This document shows positions 32,539-40,820 of a stretch of DNA of 47,982 bases, piece by piece (position 1 is the first letter of the stretch; every line of letters starts with the position of its first letter). A program made the translations under genes and the position numbers. The notes beneath the pieces were generated by a model. The model searched no databases. It was not told the DNA's origin and saw nothing but the letters and a program-made list of their open reading frames with translations. The stretch is from Neisseria shayeganii 871 (GTDB taxonomy: Bacteria > Pseudomonadota > Gammaproteobacteria > Burkholderiales > Neisseriaceae): the NCBI RefSeq assembly GCF_000226875.1, contig NZ_JH164926.1, forward strand, positions 1,363,200 to 1,411,181. The letters run 5' to 3'.

Positions 32539-34035
32539 ATGAGCCGCGAAATGTTGCAACTGGCCGAAGCCTTGGCCAGCGAGAAAAACGTAGACACCGA
32601 AGTGGTTTTTGAAGCCCTGGAATTCGCGCTGTCTGTGGCCGCCAAAAAGAAAGCCGACCGCGAACACATGGACGTGCGGGTGGAAATCGACCGCCACACC
32701 GGAGAATACAGCACCTTCCGCCGCTGGCTGATTGTGGCCGACGAGGATTACACCTACCCCGACACCCAAAAAACCATCGAAGAAATCCAGGAGGAAATTC
32801 CCGACACCACGCTGCAAATCGGCGATTACCACGAGGAGCAGCTGGAAAACGTGGAATTCGGCCGCCAAGCCGCCCAAACCGCCAAACAAATCATTCTGCA
32901 ACGCATCCGCGATGCCGAACGCGAACAGATTCTGGAAGACTTTTTGTCCCGCCGCGAAGACATCGTACTGGGCACCGTGAAACGGGTGGAACGCCACGGT
33001 ATCATCGTCGAGCTCGGCCGTTTGGACGCCCTGATTCCGCGCGACCAATGCATCCCCCGCGAAAACTTCCGCAGCGGCGACCGCATCCGCGCCCTGTTTT
33101 TGCGCGTGGACGAACAAGGCGCCAGCGGCCGCAAACAAGTCATCCTCAGCCGTACCTCGCGCGAGTTCCTGGTGAAACTGTTCGAACAGGAAGTGCCGGA
33201 AATCGAAGACGGCCTGCTGGAAATCAAAGAAGCCGCCCGCGATCCCGGCCACCGCGCCAAAATCGCCGTCAAATCCAACGACGCGCGCATTGATCCGCAA
33301 GGCACCTGCATCGGCGTGCGCGGTTCGCGCGTCAACGCCGTGACCAACGAATTGGGCGGCGAACGCGTGGACGTGGTGCTTTGGTCGCCCGAAACCGCCC
33401 AATTCGTCATCAACGCCCTCTCGCCCGCCGAAGTGAGCCGCATCCTGATTGACGAAGACAACCACTCGGTAGATGTGATTGTGGCCGAAGACCAATTGGC
33501 GCTGGCCATCGGCCGCGGCGGCCAAAACGTCCGCTTGGCTGCCGACCTCACCGGCTGGCAGCTCAACATCATGACGGTTGAAGAAGCCGAAGAGCGCCAC
33601 GAAGCCGAAGACGCCGAGCTGCGCGCCCTGTTCGTGCAACACCTGAACGTGGACGAAGAGACCGCCGATTTGCTGGTGCAGGAAGGCTTCGCCGCCTTGG
33701 AGGAAGTGGCTTATGTACCGGCCGCCGAACTGGTGGAAATCGGCTTCGACGAAGCCACGGTGGAAGCCATGCGCAACCGCGCCCGCGACGCCATCCTCAC
33801 CTTGGCCATTATGTCGGAAGAAAAACTCGAAGACGTGGCCGAAGACCTGAAAACGCTGGCGGGCGTGGATCAGGACATGCTGCGCGATCTGGCCCAGGCC
33901 GGCATCACCACCCGCGACGATTTGGCCGAGCTCTCGGTTGACGAACTGATCGAAATCACCGGCGTCAGCGACGAAGAAGCCAAAGCCGTGATCATGACCG
34001 CGCGCGAACATTGGTTTAACGAAGAACAACAATAA
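32539..34035 (+). CDS. nusA: Transcription termination/antitermination protein NusA
   Basis: A 498-residue RNA polymerase-associated factor for pausing, termination and antitermination. Order: the N-terminal polymerase-binding domain (MSREMLQLAEALASEKNV), S1 domain (about 130-200, IVLGTVKRVERHGIIVELG), KH1 and KH2 (DPQGTCIGVRGSRVNAVTNELGG; LAIGRGGQNVRLA), and two C-terminal acidic helix-hairpin repeats (about 365-498) as in gamma/beta-proteobacterial NusA. It lies 28 bp after rimP with AGGAGAG before the start, and 12 bp before infB. NusA could act on the leader terminator of its own operon, as in E. coli. Confidence 0.96.
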   Translation: MSREMLQLAEALASEKNVDTEVVFEALEFALSVAAKKKADREHMDVRVEIDRHTGEYSTFRRWLIVADEDYTYPDTQKTIEEIQEEIPDTTLQIGDYHEEQLENVEFGRQAAQTAKQIILQRIRDAEREQILEDFLSRREDIVLGTVKRVERHGIIVELGRLDALIPRDQCIPRENFRSGDRIRALFLRVDEQGASGRKQVILSRTSREFLVKLFEQEVPEIEDGLLEIKEAARDPGHRAKIAVKSNDARIDPQGTCIGVRGSRVNAVTNELGGERVDVVLWSPETAQFVINALSPAEVSRILIDEDNHSVDVIVAEDQLALAIGRGGQNVRLAADLTGWQLNIMTVEEAEERHEAEDAELRALFVQHLNVDEETADLLVQEGFAALEEVAYVPAAELVEIGFDEATVEAMRNRARDAILTLAIMSEEKLEDVAEDLKTLAGVDQDMLRDLAQAGITTRDDLAELSVDELIEITGVSDEEAKAVIMTAREHWFNEEQQ

Positions 34036-34047
34036 AAGGAGGCACGC

Positions 34048-36831
34048 ATGAGTCACAACACCGTACAACAATTTGCGGCCGAACTGAAAAAGTCCGTTCC
34101 CACCCTGCTGGAACAATTGCAGGCGGCCGGAGTCAATAAACAAAGCGGCGCCGACACCGTCACCCCCGAAGACAAACAGCAGCTGCTGGCCTATCTGCGC
34201 CAACGCCACGACAGCGACGACAACGCGCCCATCAGCGTCAGCCGCACCAAAAAAGAACGCAGCACCGTAGGCGGTGTGGCCGTGGAAACCCGCCGCCGCC
34301 GCCGCGTGGTGATTCCGCAAGAAGACGCCGGCCTTCAGGTAGCCAAAGCAGAAGCCGAAGCGGCGGCTCAGGCGGCGGCTCAGGCAGAAGCGCAGGCGCA
34401 AGCCGAGGCGGAAGCGGCGGCACAAGCTGCCGAACAGGCAGCCGCCCAAGCGGCCGAAGCCGCTGCTCAGGCGGCCGCGGCCGAGTCAAGCGCAAGCGAA
34501 GCCCCGAGCCCAGCCGACCCGGTGGCTGCCGATACTGCGCCCGCCGAACCCGCCGCAGCGGCGGATGCCGGCCAAGCGAAGCCGCGCCGCAGCAAAAAAG
34601 AAAAAGCACCGGCTGCGGTGCCGCAGCCGGTAGAAGTGGTCAGCGCCGCCGAACAGGCCGCCCGCGACGAAGAAGCCCGCCGTGCCGAAGCCTTGCGTGC
34701 GCATCAGGAAGCGTTGTTGCGCGAAAAACAAGAACGCCAAGAGCGCCAGGCCCGCCGCGAAGCGGCCAAGTTGCAGGCACAGCAGGAAGCCAAAGCGGCC
34801 AAAGAGCAAAAGCAGGCCGAACAACGCAGCGCCAAACCCACGGAAAAAGCGCCGCTCTCCGCTTCCACCGGCACTGCGGCCGCCGGCAAACCGAAAAAAG
34901 ACGAACGCCGTTCACAACGCGATGACGACTTGCCGCGCGGCAAAGCCGCCAAAGGCAAAGGCGGCAAAGACAACCGCAGCAGCCGTGACGACGACCGCGT
35001 ACGCGGCGGCAAAAAAGGCAAAAAGCTCAAGCTGGAGCCCAACCAACACGCCTTCCAAGCGCCGACCGAACCGGTGGTGCACGAAGTCTTGGTGCCGGAA
35101 ACCATTACCGTGGCCGACCTGGCCCACAAAATGGCGGTAAAAGGCGTGGAAGTGGTGAAAACCCTGATGAAGATGGGCATGATGGTCACCATCAACCAAT
35201 CGCTGGACCAAGAAACCGCCCTGATTGTGGTGGAGGAAATGGGCCACATCGGCAAACCCGCGGCCGCCGACGATCCGGAAGCCTTCTTGGAAGACGGTGC
35301 AGAACACACCGAAGCCGAGTTGCTGCCGCGTCCGCCGGTGGTCACCGTGATGGGCCACGTTGACCACGGTAAAACCTCGCTGCTCGACTACATCCGCCGC
35401 GCCAAAGTGGTGCAGGGCGAAGCCGGCGGCATTACCCAGCACATCGGCGCCTACCACGTGGAAACCCCGCGCGGCGTGGTCACTTTCCTCGACACTCCCG
35501 GCCACGAAGCGTTTACCGCCATGCGTGCCCGCGGCGCACAAGCCACCGACATCGTGATTTTGGTGGTGGCCGCCGACGACGGCGTGATGCCGCAAACCAT
35601 CGAAGCCATCGCCCATGCCAAAGCGGCCGGCGTGCCGATTGTGGTGGCGGTCAACAAAATCGACAAAGACACCGCCAATCCGGAACGCATCCGCCAAGAG
35701 CTGACCCAGCACGAAGTGATTCCCGATGCCTGGGGCGGCACCACCCAATTTGTGGATGTGTCCGCCAAGCAAGGCATCAACATCGACGCCCTGCTGGAAG
35801 CCGTGCTGCTGGAAGCCGAAGTGCTGGAGCTGCAAGCGCCCGTGGAAGCCCCGGCCAAAGGCATCATCGTCGAAGCCCGTTTGGACAAAGGCCGCGGCGC
35901 CGTGGCCACCTTGCTGGTACAGAGCGGTACGCTGAAAAAAGGCGACATGCTCTTGGCCGGCACCGCCTTCGGTAAAGTGCGCGCCATGATGGACGAAAAC
36001 GGCAAACCGATTAACGAAGCCGGCCCTTCCATTCCGGTGGAGATTCTCGGCCTCTCCGACGTGCCCAACGCCGGCGAAGACGCCATGGTGTTGGCCGACG
36101 AGAAAAAAGCCCGCGAAATCGCCCTGTTCCGCCAAGGCAAATACCGCGACGTGCGTTTGGCCAAACAGCAGGCCGCCAAGCTGGAAAACATGTTCAACAA
36201 TATGGGCGAAGGCCAGGCGCAAAATCTGTCGGTCATCATCAAGGCCGACGTACAAGGCTCTTACGAAGCGTTGGCCGGCAGCCTGCAAAAACTGTCCACC
36301 GACGAGGTGAAAGTCAATGTGCTGCACAGCGGCGTGGGCGGCATCACCGAGAGCGACGTCAACTTGGCGATTGCCTCCGGCGCGTTTATCATCGGCTTTA
36401 ACGTCCGTGCCGACGGCTCCGCACGCAAGCTGGCCGAAAGCGAAGACGTGGAAATCCGCTACTACAACATCATTTACGATGCCATCGACGACGTGAAAGC
36501 GGCCATGAGCGGCATGCTGGCGCCTGAGCAGAAAGAACAGCAGACCGGCACCGTGGAAATCCGCCAAGTCATCACCGTATCCAAAGTGGGCAATATCGCC
36601 GGCTGTATGGTGACCGACGGCGTGGTCAAACGCGACTCCAAAGTCCGCCTCATCCGCAACAACGTGGTCATCCACACCGGCGAGCTCGAATCGCTCAAAC
36701 GCTTCAAAGACGACGTCAAAGAAGTGCGCATGGGCTTCGAGTGCGGCCTGATGCTGAAAAACCACAACGACATCATGGAAGGCGACGTGCTGGAAGTGTT
36801 CGACATCGTCGAAGTGGCCCGTTCCCTGTAA
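34048..36831 (+). CDS. infB: Translation initiation factor IF-2
   Basis: A 927-residue GTPase that delivers fMet-tRNA to the 30S subunit. An N-terminal IF2_N domain (VQQFAAELKKSVPTLLEQL) precedes a long Ala/Glu/Gln-rich low-complexity and charged linker (about residues 95-330). A second IF2_N-like module follows, then the G domain: GHVDHGKTSLLD near 436, DTPGHEAF near 481, NKIDKD near 537. The EF-Tu-like and C1/C2 domains complete it. A DUS core (near 34337) is in the linker coding. Standard SD AAGGAGG. MITE copy 7 lies 28 bp past the stop codon. Confidence 0.96.
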   Translation: MSHNTVQQFAAELKKSVPTLLEQLQAAGVNKQSGADTVTPEDKQQLLAYLRQRHDSDDNAPISVSRTKKERSTVGGVAVETRRRRRVVIPQEDAGLQVAKAEAEAAAQAAAQAEAQAQAEAEAAAQAAEQAAAQAAEAAAQAAAAESSASEAPSPADPVAADTAPAEPAAAADAGQAKPRRSKKEKAPAAVPQPVEVVSAAEQAARDEEARRAEALRAHQEALLREKQERQERQARREAAKLQAQQEAKAAKEQKQAEQRSAKPTEKAPLSASTGTAAAGKPKKDERRSQRDDDLPRGKAAKGKGGKDNRSSRDDDRVRGGKKGKKLKLEPNQHAFQAPTEPVVHEVLVPETITVADLAHKMAVKGVEVVKTLMKMGMMVTINQSLDQETALIVVEEMGHIGKPAAADDPEAFLEDGAEHTEAELLPRPPVVTVMGHVDHGKTSLLDYIRRAKVVQGEAGGITQHIGAYHVETPRGVVTFLDTPGHEAFTAMRARGAQATDIVILVVAADDGVMPQTIEAIAHAKAAGVPIVVAVNKIDKDTANPERIRQELTQHEVIPDAWGGTTQFVDVSAKQGINIDALLEAVLLEAEVLELQAPVEAPAKGIIVEARLDKGRGAVATLLVQSGTLKKGDMLLAGTAFGKVRAMMDENGKPINEAGPSIPVEILGLSDVPNAGEDAMVLADEKKAREIALFRQGKYRDVRLAKQQAAKLENMFNNMGEGQAQNLSVIIKADVQGSYEALAGSLQKLSTDEVKVNVLHSGVGGITESDVNLAIASGAFIIGFNVRADGSARKLAESEDVEIRYYNIIYDAIDDVKAAMSGMLAPEQKEQQTGTVEIRQVITVSKVGNIAGCMVTDGVVKRDSKVRLIRNNVVIHTGELESLKRFKDDVKEVRMGFECGLMLKNHNDIMEGDVLEVFDIVEVARSL

Positions 36832-36859
36832 CGCACCACCCCGTGCCGTACCTCAGGCT

Positions 36860-36971
36860 GAGACCTTTGCAAAACCCTCAGATGTGGATGCAGTTCAAGG
36901 CGTAGCAGCGCAGCGAGCGAGCAGCGTACAACGCAGAAATGCGCCGCAGATGGGGGTTTTGCAAAGGTCTC
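36860..36971 (+). mobile_element. MITE-like element, copy 7 (112 bp, internal deletion)
   Basis: Both ends intact, but the central GACATATCATATAGATAGGC block of about 30 bp is missing between two near-identical GCGAGCGAGCAGCG segments, consistent with slippage. Flanks are GGCT on the left and GGTT on the right. Confidence 0.88.
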
Positions 36972-37007
36972 GGTTACCTGAAAAGCCCCCCGCCTTTCAG
37001 GTAGCCT
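36972..37007 (+). terminator. Imperfect inverted DUS pair after infB
   Basis: GGTTACCTGAA and TTCAGGTAGCCT pair with one wobble and a 13-nt loop. It follows MITE copy 7 directly and is the best candidate for ending the infB transcript. Confidence 0.65.
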
Positions 37008-37088
37008 TCCTGCACCGCCGGGGCAGCATTTGCCCGAGCACACACCCGCCGGTCAGCCGGCAATGCCGTTTTCTCTAGGGGCGACGAC

Positions 37089-37421
37089 ATGAGCAACAAA
37101 CAAACCTACACCTTAGAAACCTTTACCTTGGTGCGCGAAATCCGTCAACGCGAAAACGCAACGCCCCTCTTGGTGGCGACCCTGATCCTGCCCGACAACT
37201 TCGTGCTCACCGAACGCATGCCGGTACACCCGGTCGACCGGGAAAACGACATGAACATCATCCGTTTTTTGGAAAAATCCCTCGACTTAAAACCCTATTT
37301 CAAAAGCCGCGATTTTGCAGGCAAGCTGGCCGAGTTCGACGCCATCCGCCTGCAGAGCCGCCGCCAGCAATACGACGCCCTGATGGACGCCTTAATCAGC
37401 CGCACCAACCAGTTGAAATAA
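37089..37421 (+). CDS. Conserved-looking hypothetical protein, 110 residues
   Basis: A soluble, charged protein with no signal peptide or membrane segment. The N-terminal half is strand-rich (TLETFTLVREIRQRENATPLLVATLILP), followed by helical FAGKLAEFDAIRLQSRRQQYDALMDAL. It lies between infB and the next small gene (29-bp gap) and in the same direction as rbfA. Codon use resembles its neighbours. I do not recognise the family; co-transcription with translation genes is only suggestive. Confidence 0.7.
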   Translation: MSNKQTYTLETFTLVREIRQRENATPLLVATLILPDNFVLTERMPVHPVDRENDMNIIRFLEKSLDLKPYFKSRDFAGKLAEFDAIRLQSRRQQYDALMDALISRTNQLK

Positions 37422-37450
37422 AAGGCTGCCGCCAGGCTTGAAAGCATCCC

Positions 37451-37906
37451 ATGCCCCACGTGTTCATTTCCCAACTGAAAGAAGGCGACACCTGCTTGGT
37501 GGAAAACCTGGCGCAAGACGGCCAGGAAATTTACCCCGAGCACTTCATCGAGCCTGCCACCGTCAAATTCCTGTTCGGCAATTCCATTGTGGTGGAGTTC
37601 GACAACGCCGACAACCGCTTCCACACCCCCACCATGTCGTTCAACTGCAGCGGCGTCATCGACCGAATCAAAGCCAAGCCGGTGCACATCCGCCTGTTGG
37701 CCGACGACGAAGACAACCGCGACATCATCCGCCGTCACGAACGCTTCCAAGAGATGCAGCAGTGCATCGCCGCCATCGGCGCCCTGCATCTGGACCGCCA
37801 AAAGTTTCTGGCCCAGGAAGACGACGCCAGCCGCGAACTGCTGGCCCAAATGCAGGCCGTGGAAATGTTGCTGGCCCAAATCTATGCCGCCGACGGCAAC
37901 ACCTGA
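37451..37906 (+). CDS. Hypothetical protein, 151 residues
   Basis: A soluble acidic protein. The first half is predicted beta-rich (MPHVFISQLKEGDTCLVENL; ATVKFLFGNSIVVEFDNAD; FNCSGVIDRIKAKPVHIRLL). The second half is helical and probably coiled (ERFQEMQQCIAAIGALHLDRQKFLAQED and following). It sits 28 bp before rbfA, so it likely shares that transcript. No known motif; not recognised. Confidence 0.7.
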   Translation: MPHVFISQLKEGDTCLVENLAQDGQEIYPEHFIEPATVKFLFGNSIVVEFDNADNRFHTPTMSFNCSGVIDRIKAKPVHIRLLADDEDNRDIIRRHERFQEMQQCIAAIGALHLDRQKFLAQEDDASRELLAQMQAVEMLLAQIYAADGNT

Positions 37907-37934
37907 CCCCAAAACATTTTATTCAAAGGCAATC

Positions 37935-38306
37935 ATGGCTAAAGCAAACAAAGGATACGCGCGGCAAGACCGCGTGCAAGAACAAATCATGCGCGAGCTG
38001 GCCGAGCTCACCCGCACCGGCCTCAAAGACCCGCGCGCCGGTTTCATCACCATCAACGAAGTGGCCGTTACCCGCGACTACAGCCACGCCACCATCTACT
38101 ACACCGTGCTCGACGACGCCACCCGCGAAGTCACCGCCGAAGCCCTGGAGCACGCCAAAGGCTATTTGCGCAGCGAGCTTTCCAAGCGCATCAAACTCTT
38201 CAAAACCCCCGAGCTGCATTTCAAATACGACGAATCGCTCGAACGCGGCATGAGCCTCTCCCACCTCATCGAACAGGTGGCCGCCGAAAAGCCGGTAGAA
38301 GATTGA
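37935..38306 (+). CDS. rbfA: Ribosome-binding factor A
   Basis: A 123-residue KH-fold protein needed for 16S 5'-end maturation and cold growth. YARQDRVQEQIMRELAELTR, DPRAGFITINEVAVTRDYSHATIYYTV and FKTPELHFKYDESLERGMSLSHLIEQ are the family core. The frame is open far upstream, but the Met of MAKANKG aligns with the family start. It normally follows infB directly; here two small genes and a MITE intervene. A GC-rich hairpin terminator follows. Confidence 0.95.
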   Translation: MAKANKGYARQDRVQEQIMRELAELTRTGLKDPRAGFITINEVAVTRDYSHATIYYTVLDDATREVTAEALEHAKGYLRSELSKRIKLFKTPELHFKYDESLERGMSLSHLIEQVAAEKPVED

Positions 38307-38312
38307 GCCCGC

Positions 38313-38337
38313 ACACCGCCCCCCAAGGCGGTGTTTT
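38313..38337 (+). terminator. Intrinsic terminator of rbfA
   Basis: ACACCGCC (38313-38320), 6-nt loop, GGCGGTGT (38327-38334) and TTT. It starts 7 bp past the rbfA stop codon. Confidence 0.82.
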
Positions 38338-38364
38338 CCCAGCATACCGGCTACCTGAAAGCCT

Positions 38365-38507
38365 GAGACCTTTGTAAAACCCCCATCTGCGGCGCATTTC
38401 TGCGTTGTGCGCTGCTCGCTCGCTTGCCTATCTTCATGATATGTCTGCACTCACTGCGCTGCTACGCCTTGAACTGCATCCACATCTGGGGGTTTTACAA
38501 AGGTCTC
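38365..38507 (-). mobile_element. MITE-like element, copy 8 (143 bp)
   Basis: Complete, with a T for C change in both ends (TTTGTAAAAC and GTTTTACAAA). These are compensating changes that keep the inverted repeat perfect. AGCCT flanks both sides. A DUS lies just left of it (about 38349-38360). Confidence 0.9.
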
Positions 38508-38556
38508 AGCCTGTTCTTCCTTTTTCAGGTAGCCCTCACCCTTCTCAAAACACATC

Positions 38557-39465
38557 ATGAATCCCGCCCTGCAAAACGCCCTTGCCCAACTCAACCAACT
38601 GATTCTCGGCAAAGAGCCCATCCTGCGCCAGATACTGGCCTGCATTCTGGCCGGCAGCCACGTGCTGCTCGAAGACGTGCCCGGCGTGGGCAAAACCACG
38701 CTGGCCCACGGCTTGGCCGGCGTACTCGGCCTGGGCTACCGCCGCGTCCAATTCACCAACGATATGCTGCCGGCCGACCTCTTGGGCGTAAACGTATTCC
38801 AGCCCGCCGACGGCCGCTTCAAATTCCACCCCGGTCCGATTTTCCAGCACTTCCTGCTCGCCGACGAAATCAACCGCGCCTCGCCGAAAATGCAGTCTGC
38901 CCTGCTGGAGGCGATGGAAGAAAAGCAGGTGTCGGTGGACGGCAAAACCTACCGCCTGCCGCAACCTTTTCTGGTGATCGCCACCCAAAACCCGGTGGAA
39001 CAGCTCGGCACCTTCCCCCTGCCCGAATCCCAGCTTGATCGCTTCATGATGCGCCTGTCACTGGGCTATCCGGTGGCCGAAGCCGAACGCAGGCTGTATT
39101 TTCAAGGCGACCGCCGCCAGATGCTGCCCGCACTGAAGGCCGTGGCCGACCCCGCCACGCTGTTGCAATGGCAGGCGCAAGCCGCCCAGACCACCTGCTC
39201 CCAGCAGGCCGCCGACTATGTGTACCGCCTGGTGGCCGCCACCCGCCAGCCCGGCCGTTTCGTGACCGGCCTCAGCCCGCGCGCCGGCTTGGCCGTGGTG
39301 GCCGCGGCCAAAGCCTGGGCCTTTCTGCACGGACGCGACCACGTTTTGCCCGAAGACATCAAAGCCGTGTGGGTGCCGGTGGCCGGCCACCGCCTACAAG
39401 CCCTGCAAGCGCAGCCCGTCTCCCGCCTGCTGGAGGACATGCTGCTTCAGGTAGCCGTGGCCTGA
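38557..39465 (+). CDS. MoxR-family AAA+ ATPase
   Basis: A 302-residue AAA+ ATPase of the MoxR group. Walker A is DVPGVGKTTLA (about 40-50), Walker B LLADEINRASPK, sensor 1 VIATQNPVEQLG, and the arginine-finger segment LDRFMMRLSLGYP. MoxR proteins act as chaperones, often for VWA or DUF58 partner proteins. Its TGA overlaps the ATG of the DUF58 gene by one base, so the two are coupled. A DUS core near 39447 encodes part of LLQVAVA at the C-terminus. Confidence 0.92.
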   Translation: MNPALQNALAQLNQLILGKEPILRQILACILAGSHVLLEDVPGVGKTTLAHGLAGVLGLGYRRVQFTNDMLPADLLGVNVFQPADGRFKFHPGPIFQHFLLADEINRASPKMQSALLEAMEEKQVSVDGKTYRLPQPFLVIATQNPVEQLGTFPLPESQLDRFMMRLSLGYPVAEAERRLYFQGDRRQMLPALKAVADPATLLQWQAQAAQTTCSQQAADYVYRLVAATRQPGRFVTGLSPRAGLAVVAAAKAWAFLHGRDHVLPEDIKAVWVPVAGHRLQALQAQPVSRLLEDMLLQVAVA

Positions 39466-40382
39466 TGGCGGCGCCCCAACACAGTCCGCGCCTGCGCGAC
39501 CTCACCGTGCGCCCCACCCGCCTCGGCCTTGGTCTGGCCGTGATGGTGGTGTTGCTGTGGACAGTCGGCCTCAACTACCAAGTCAACCTCGCCTATGTGG
39601 TGGCGTTCTGGCTGGCCGGTTTCCTGCTCGTCGGCGTGCTGCTCAACTGCCTGCAACTGCTCGGCCTGCGTTTGGACATTACCCCGCCGGCCGAAGTGTT
39701 CCAAGGCCAAACCGCCGAAGTGCTGCTCCATCCCGCCGGCAGCAGCGCCCAACGCCACCGCCTGCTCTGGTTTACCGTCGTGCCCGAGGACGACAGCCAG
39801 ACGGCCGAGCACAACAGCCATCGGGCCGAATTCAGCGCCCGACACAGCCGCCCCTTCGCCTGGCCGATACTGGCCAAACGGCGCGGGCGGCTGCAATTGC
39901 CGCCGCTGCACTGCAGTAGCGTGTTCCCCTTCGGCATCAGCCGCGTCGAATGCGTTTGGCACTGGCCCGACGAAGGCTTGGTCTATCCCGCTCCTCTGCC
40001 GCACACCCCGCCGCCCGGCCATCTCCCCGACGACAGCGGTGAGCGTCGCGCCCGCCCCGGCGGCCGCGAAGACCTCGCCTACCTGCTCGAACACCAACCC
40101 GGCCGCCCGTTGCAGCAAGTGGCGTGGAAACAGTTTGCCAAAAGCGGCCGCCTGCTCGACAAACACTTTGAAGAGCCTGTTTTCTCCGCCGCAACCGATC
40201 TCATCAGCCACGCCGACTACCCGGCCGCCACCTCAGCCGACCGTTTGGCCGGCCTGCTTTGCCACCGCATACTCGAAGCCCACCGCCACGGAAGGCCCTA
40301 TACCTTGGTGCTGCCCACCCAAACCATTCCCCCGCAACACGGCCAGCGGGAAAAATGCTTGGCCGCTCTGGCCCTACTCTGA
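39465..40382 (+). CDS. DUF58-family membrane protein
   Basis: A 305-residue protein with two N-terminal membrane helices (about 19-38 and 43-63) and a cytoplasmic or periplasmic DUF58 domain. The DUF58 core DLAYLLEHQPGRPLQQVAWKQFAKSGRLLDKHFEE fits the usual pattern, although the Arg-Arg of the motif is replaced. It is translationally coupled to moxR. In many beta- and gamma-proteobacteria a transglutaminase-like gene (TgpA) follows; here a MITE and an unrelated gene follow instead. Confidence 0.85.
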   Translation: MAAPQHSPRLRDLTVRPTRLGLGLAVMVVLLWTVGLNYQVNLAYVVAFWLAGFLLVGVLLNCLQLLGLRLDITPPAEVFQGQTAEVLLHPAGSSAQRHRLLWFTVVPEDDSQTAEHNSHRAEFSARHSRPFAWPILAKRRGRLQLPPLHCSSVFPFGISRVECVWHWPDEGLVYPAPLPHTPPPGHLPDDSGERRARPGGREDLAYLLEHQPGRPLQQVAWKQFAKSGRLLDKHFEEPVFSAATDLISHADYPAATSADRLAGLLCHRILEAHRHGRPYTLVLPTQTIPPQHGQREKCLAALALL

Positions 40383-40421
40383 TTTATCCGCACCCGGCCC
40401 CGCACCGCATTCAGGTAGCCT

Positions 40422-40564
40422 GAGACCTTTGCAAAACCTCCAGATGTGGATGCAGTTCAAGGCGTAGCAGCGCAGCGAGCGAAGACATATCATATAGATA
40501 GGCAAGCGAGTGAGCAGCGCACAACGCAGAAATGCGCCGCAGATGGGGGTTTTGCAAAGGTCTC
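40422..40564 (+). mobile_element. MITE-like element, copy 9 (143 bp)
   Basis: Intact ends. AGCCT flanks both sides and the left one closes a DUS. Nearly identical to copy 5. Confidence 0.92.
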
Positions 40565-40585
40565 AGCCTTTTGCCCGCCAAAGCC

Positions 40586-40711
40586 GAAATCTTTGCAAAG
40601 CCCAGGTGCGGATGCCAATCGAGGCCTAGCTGCACAGCGGGCGTGCATGACCCCAAGACATCAAGGCACCACGCAGAAATGTGCCGCATACGGGGCTTTT
40701 GCCAAGGTCTC
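40586..40711 (+). mobile_element. Decayed MITE-like element, copy 9b (126 bp)
   Basis: Starts GAAATCTTTGCAAAGCCC and ends TTTTGCCAAGGTCTC. GGTGCGGATGCCAATCGAGG and CACGCAGAAATGTGCCGCAT align with intact copies. It lies 21 bp after copy 9, so the same site was hit at least twice, with different ages. Confidence 0.78.
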
Positions 40712-40820
40712 AGGCTACCTGAAAGCACATCCCCGCCCATTCTGCACCGGCCACACTGTCCGCCGCCTTAACAATTCTGCTACACTTCGTTTTCCCATCC
40801 CCCCTCCGCCCCATACCGAC

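Larger units (their letters stand above)
40383..40820. other. Element-filled gap between the DUF58 and EEP genes
   Basis: 438 bp with a DUS (about 40411-40421), MITE copy 9, a decayed MITE copy next to it, and another DUS (about 40712-40724). Long open frames run through the elements in several directions, but they arise from the repeats and do not look like genes. Confidence 0.8.

Noticed and set aside
32521..34449. A 642-codon minus-strand frame opposite nusA and infB
   Set aside because: Shadow of the real genes in GC-rich DNA; Phe/Gly/His-biased and without motifs.
40446..40820. The EEP frame extended upstream through the MITE copies
   Set aside because: The extra residues are translations of the repeat element, and the same peptide appears wherever the element is read in that frame.
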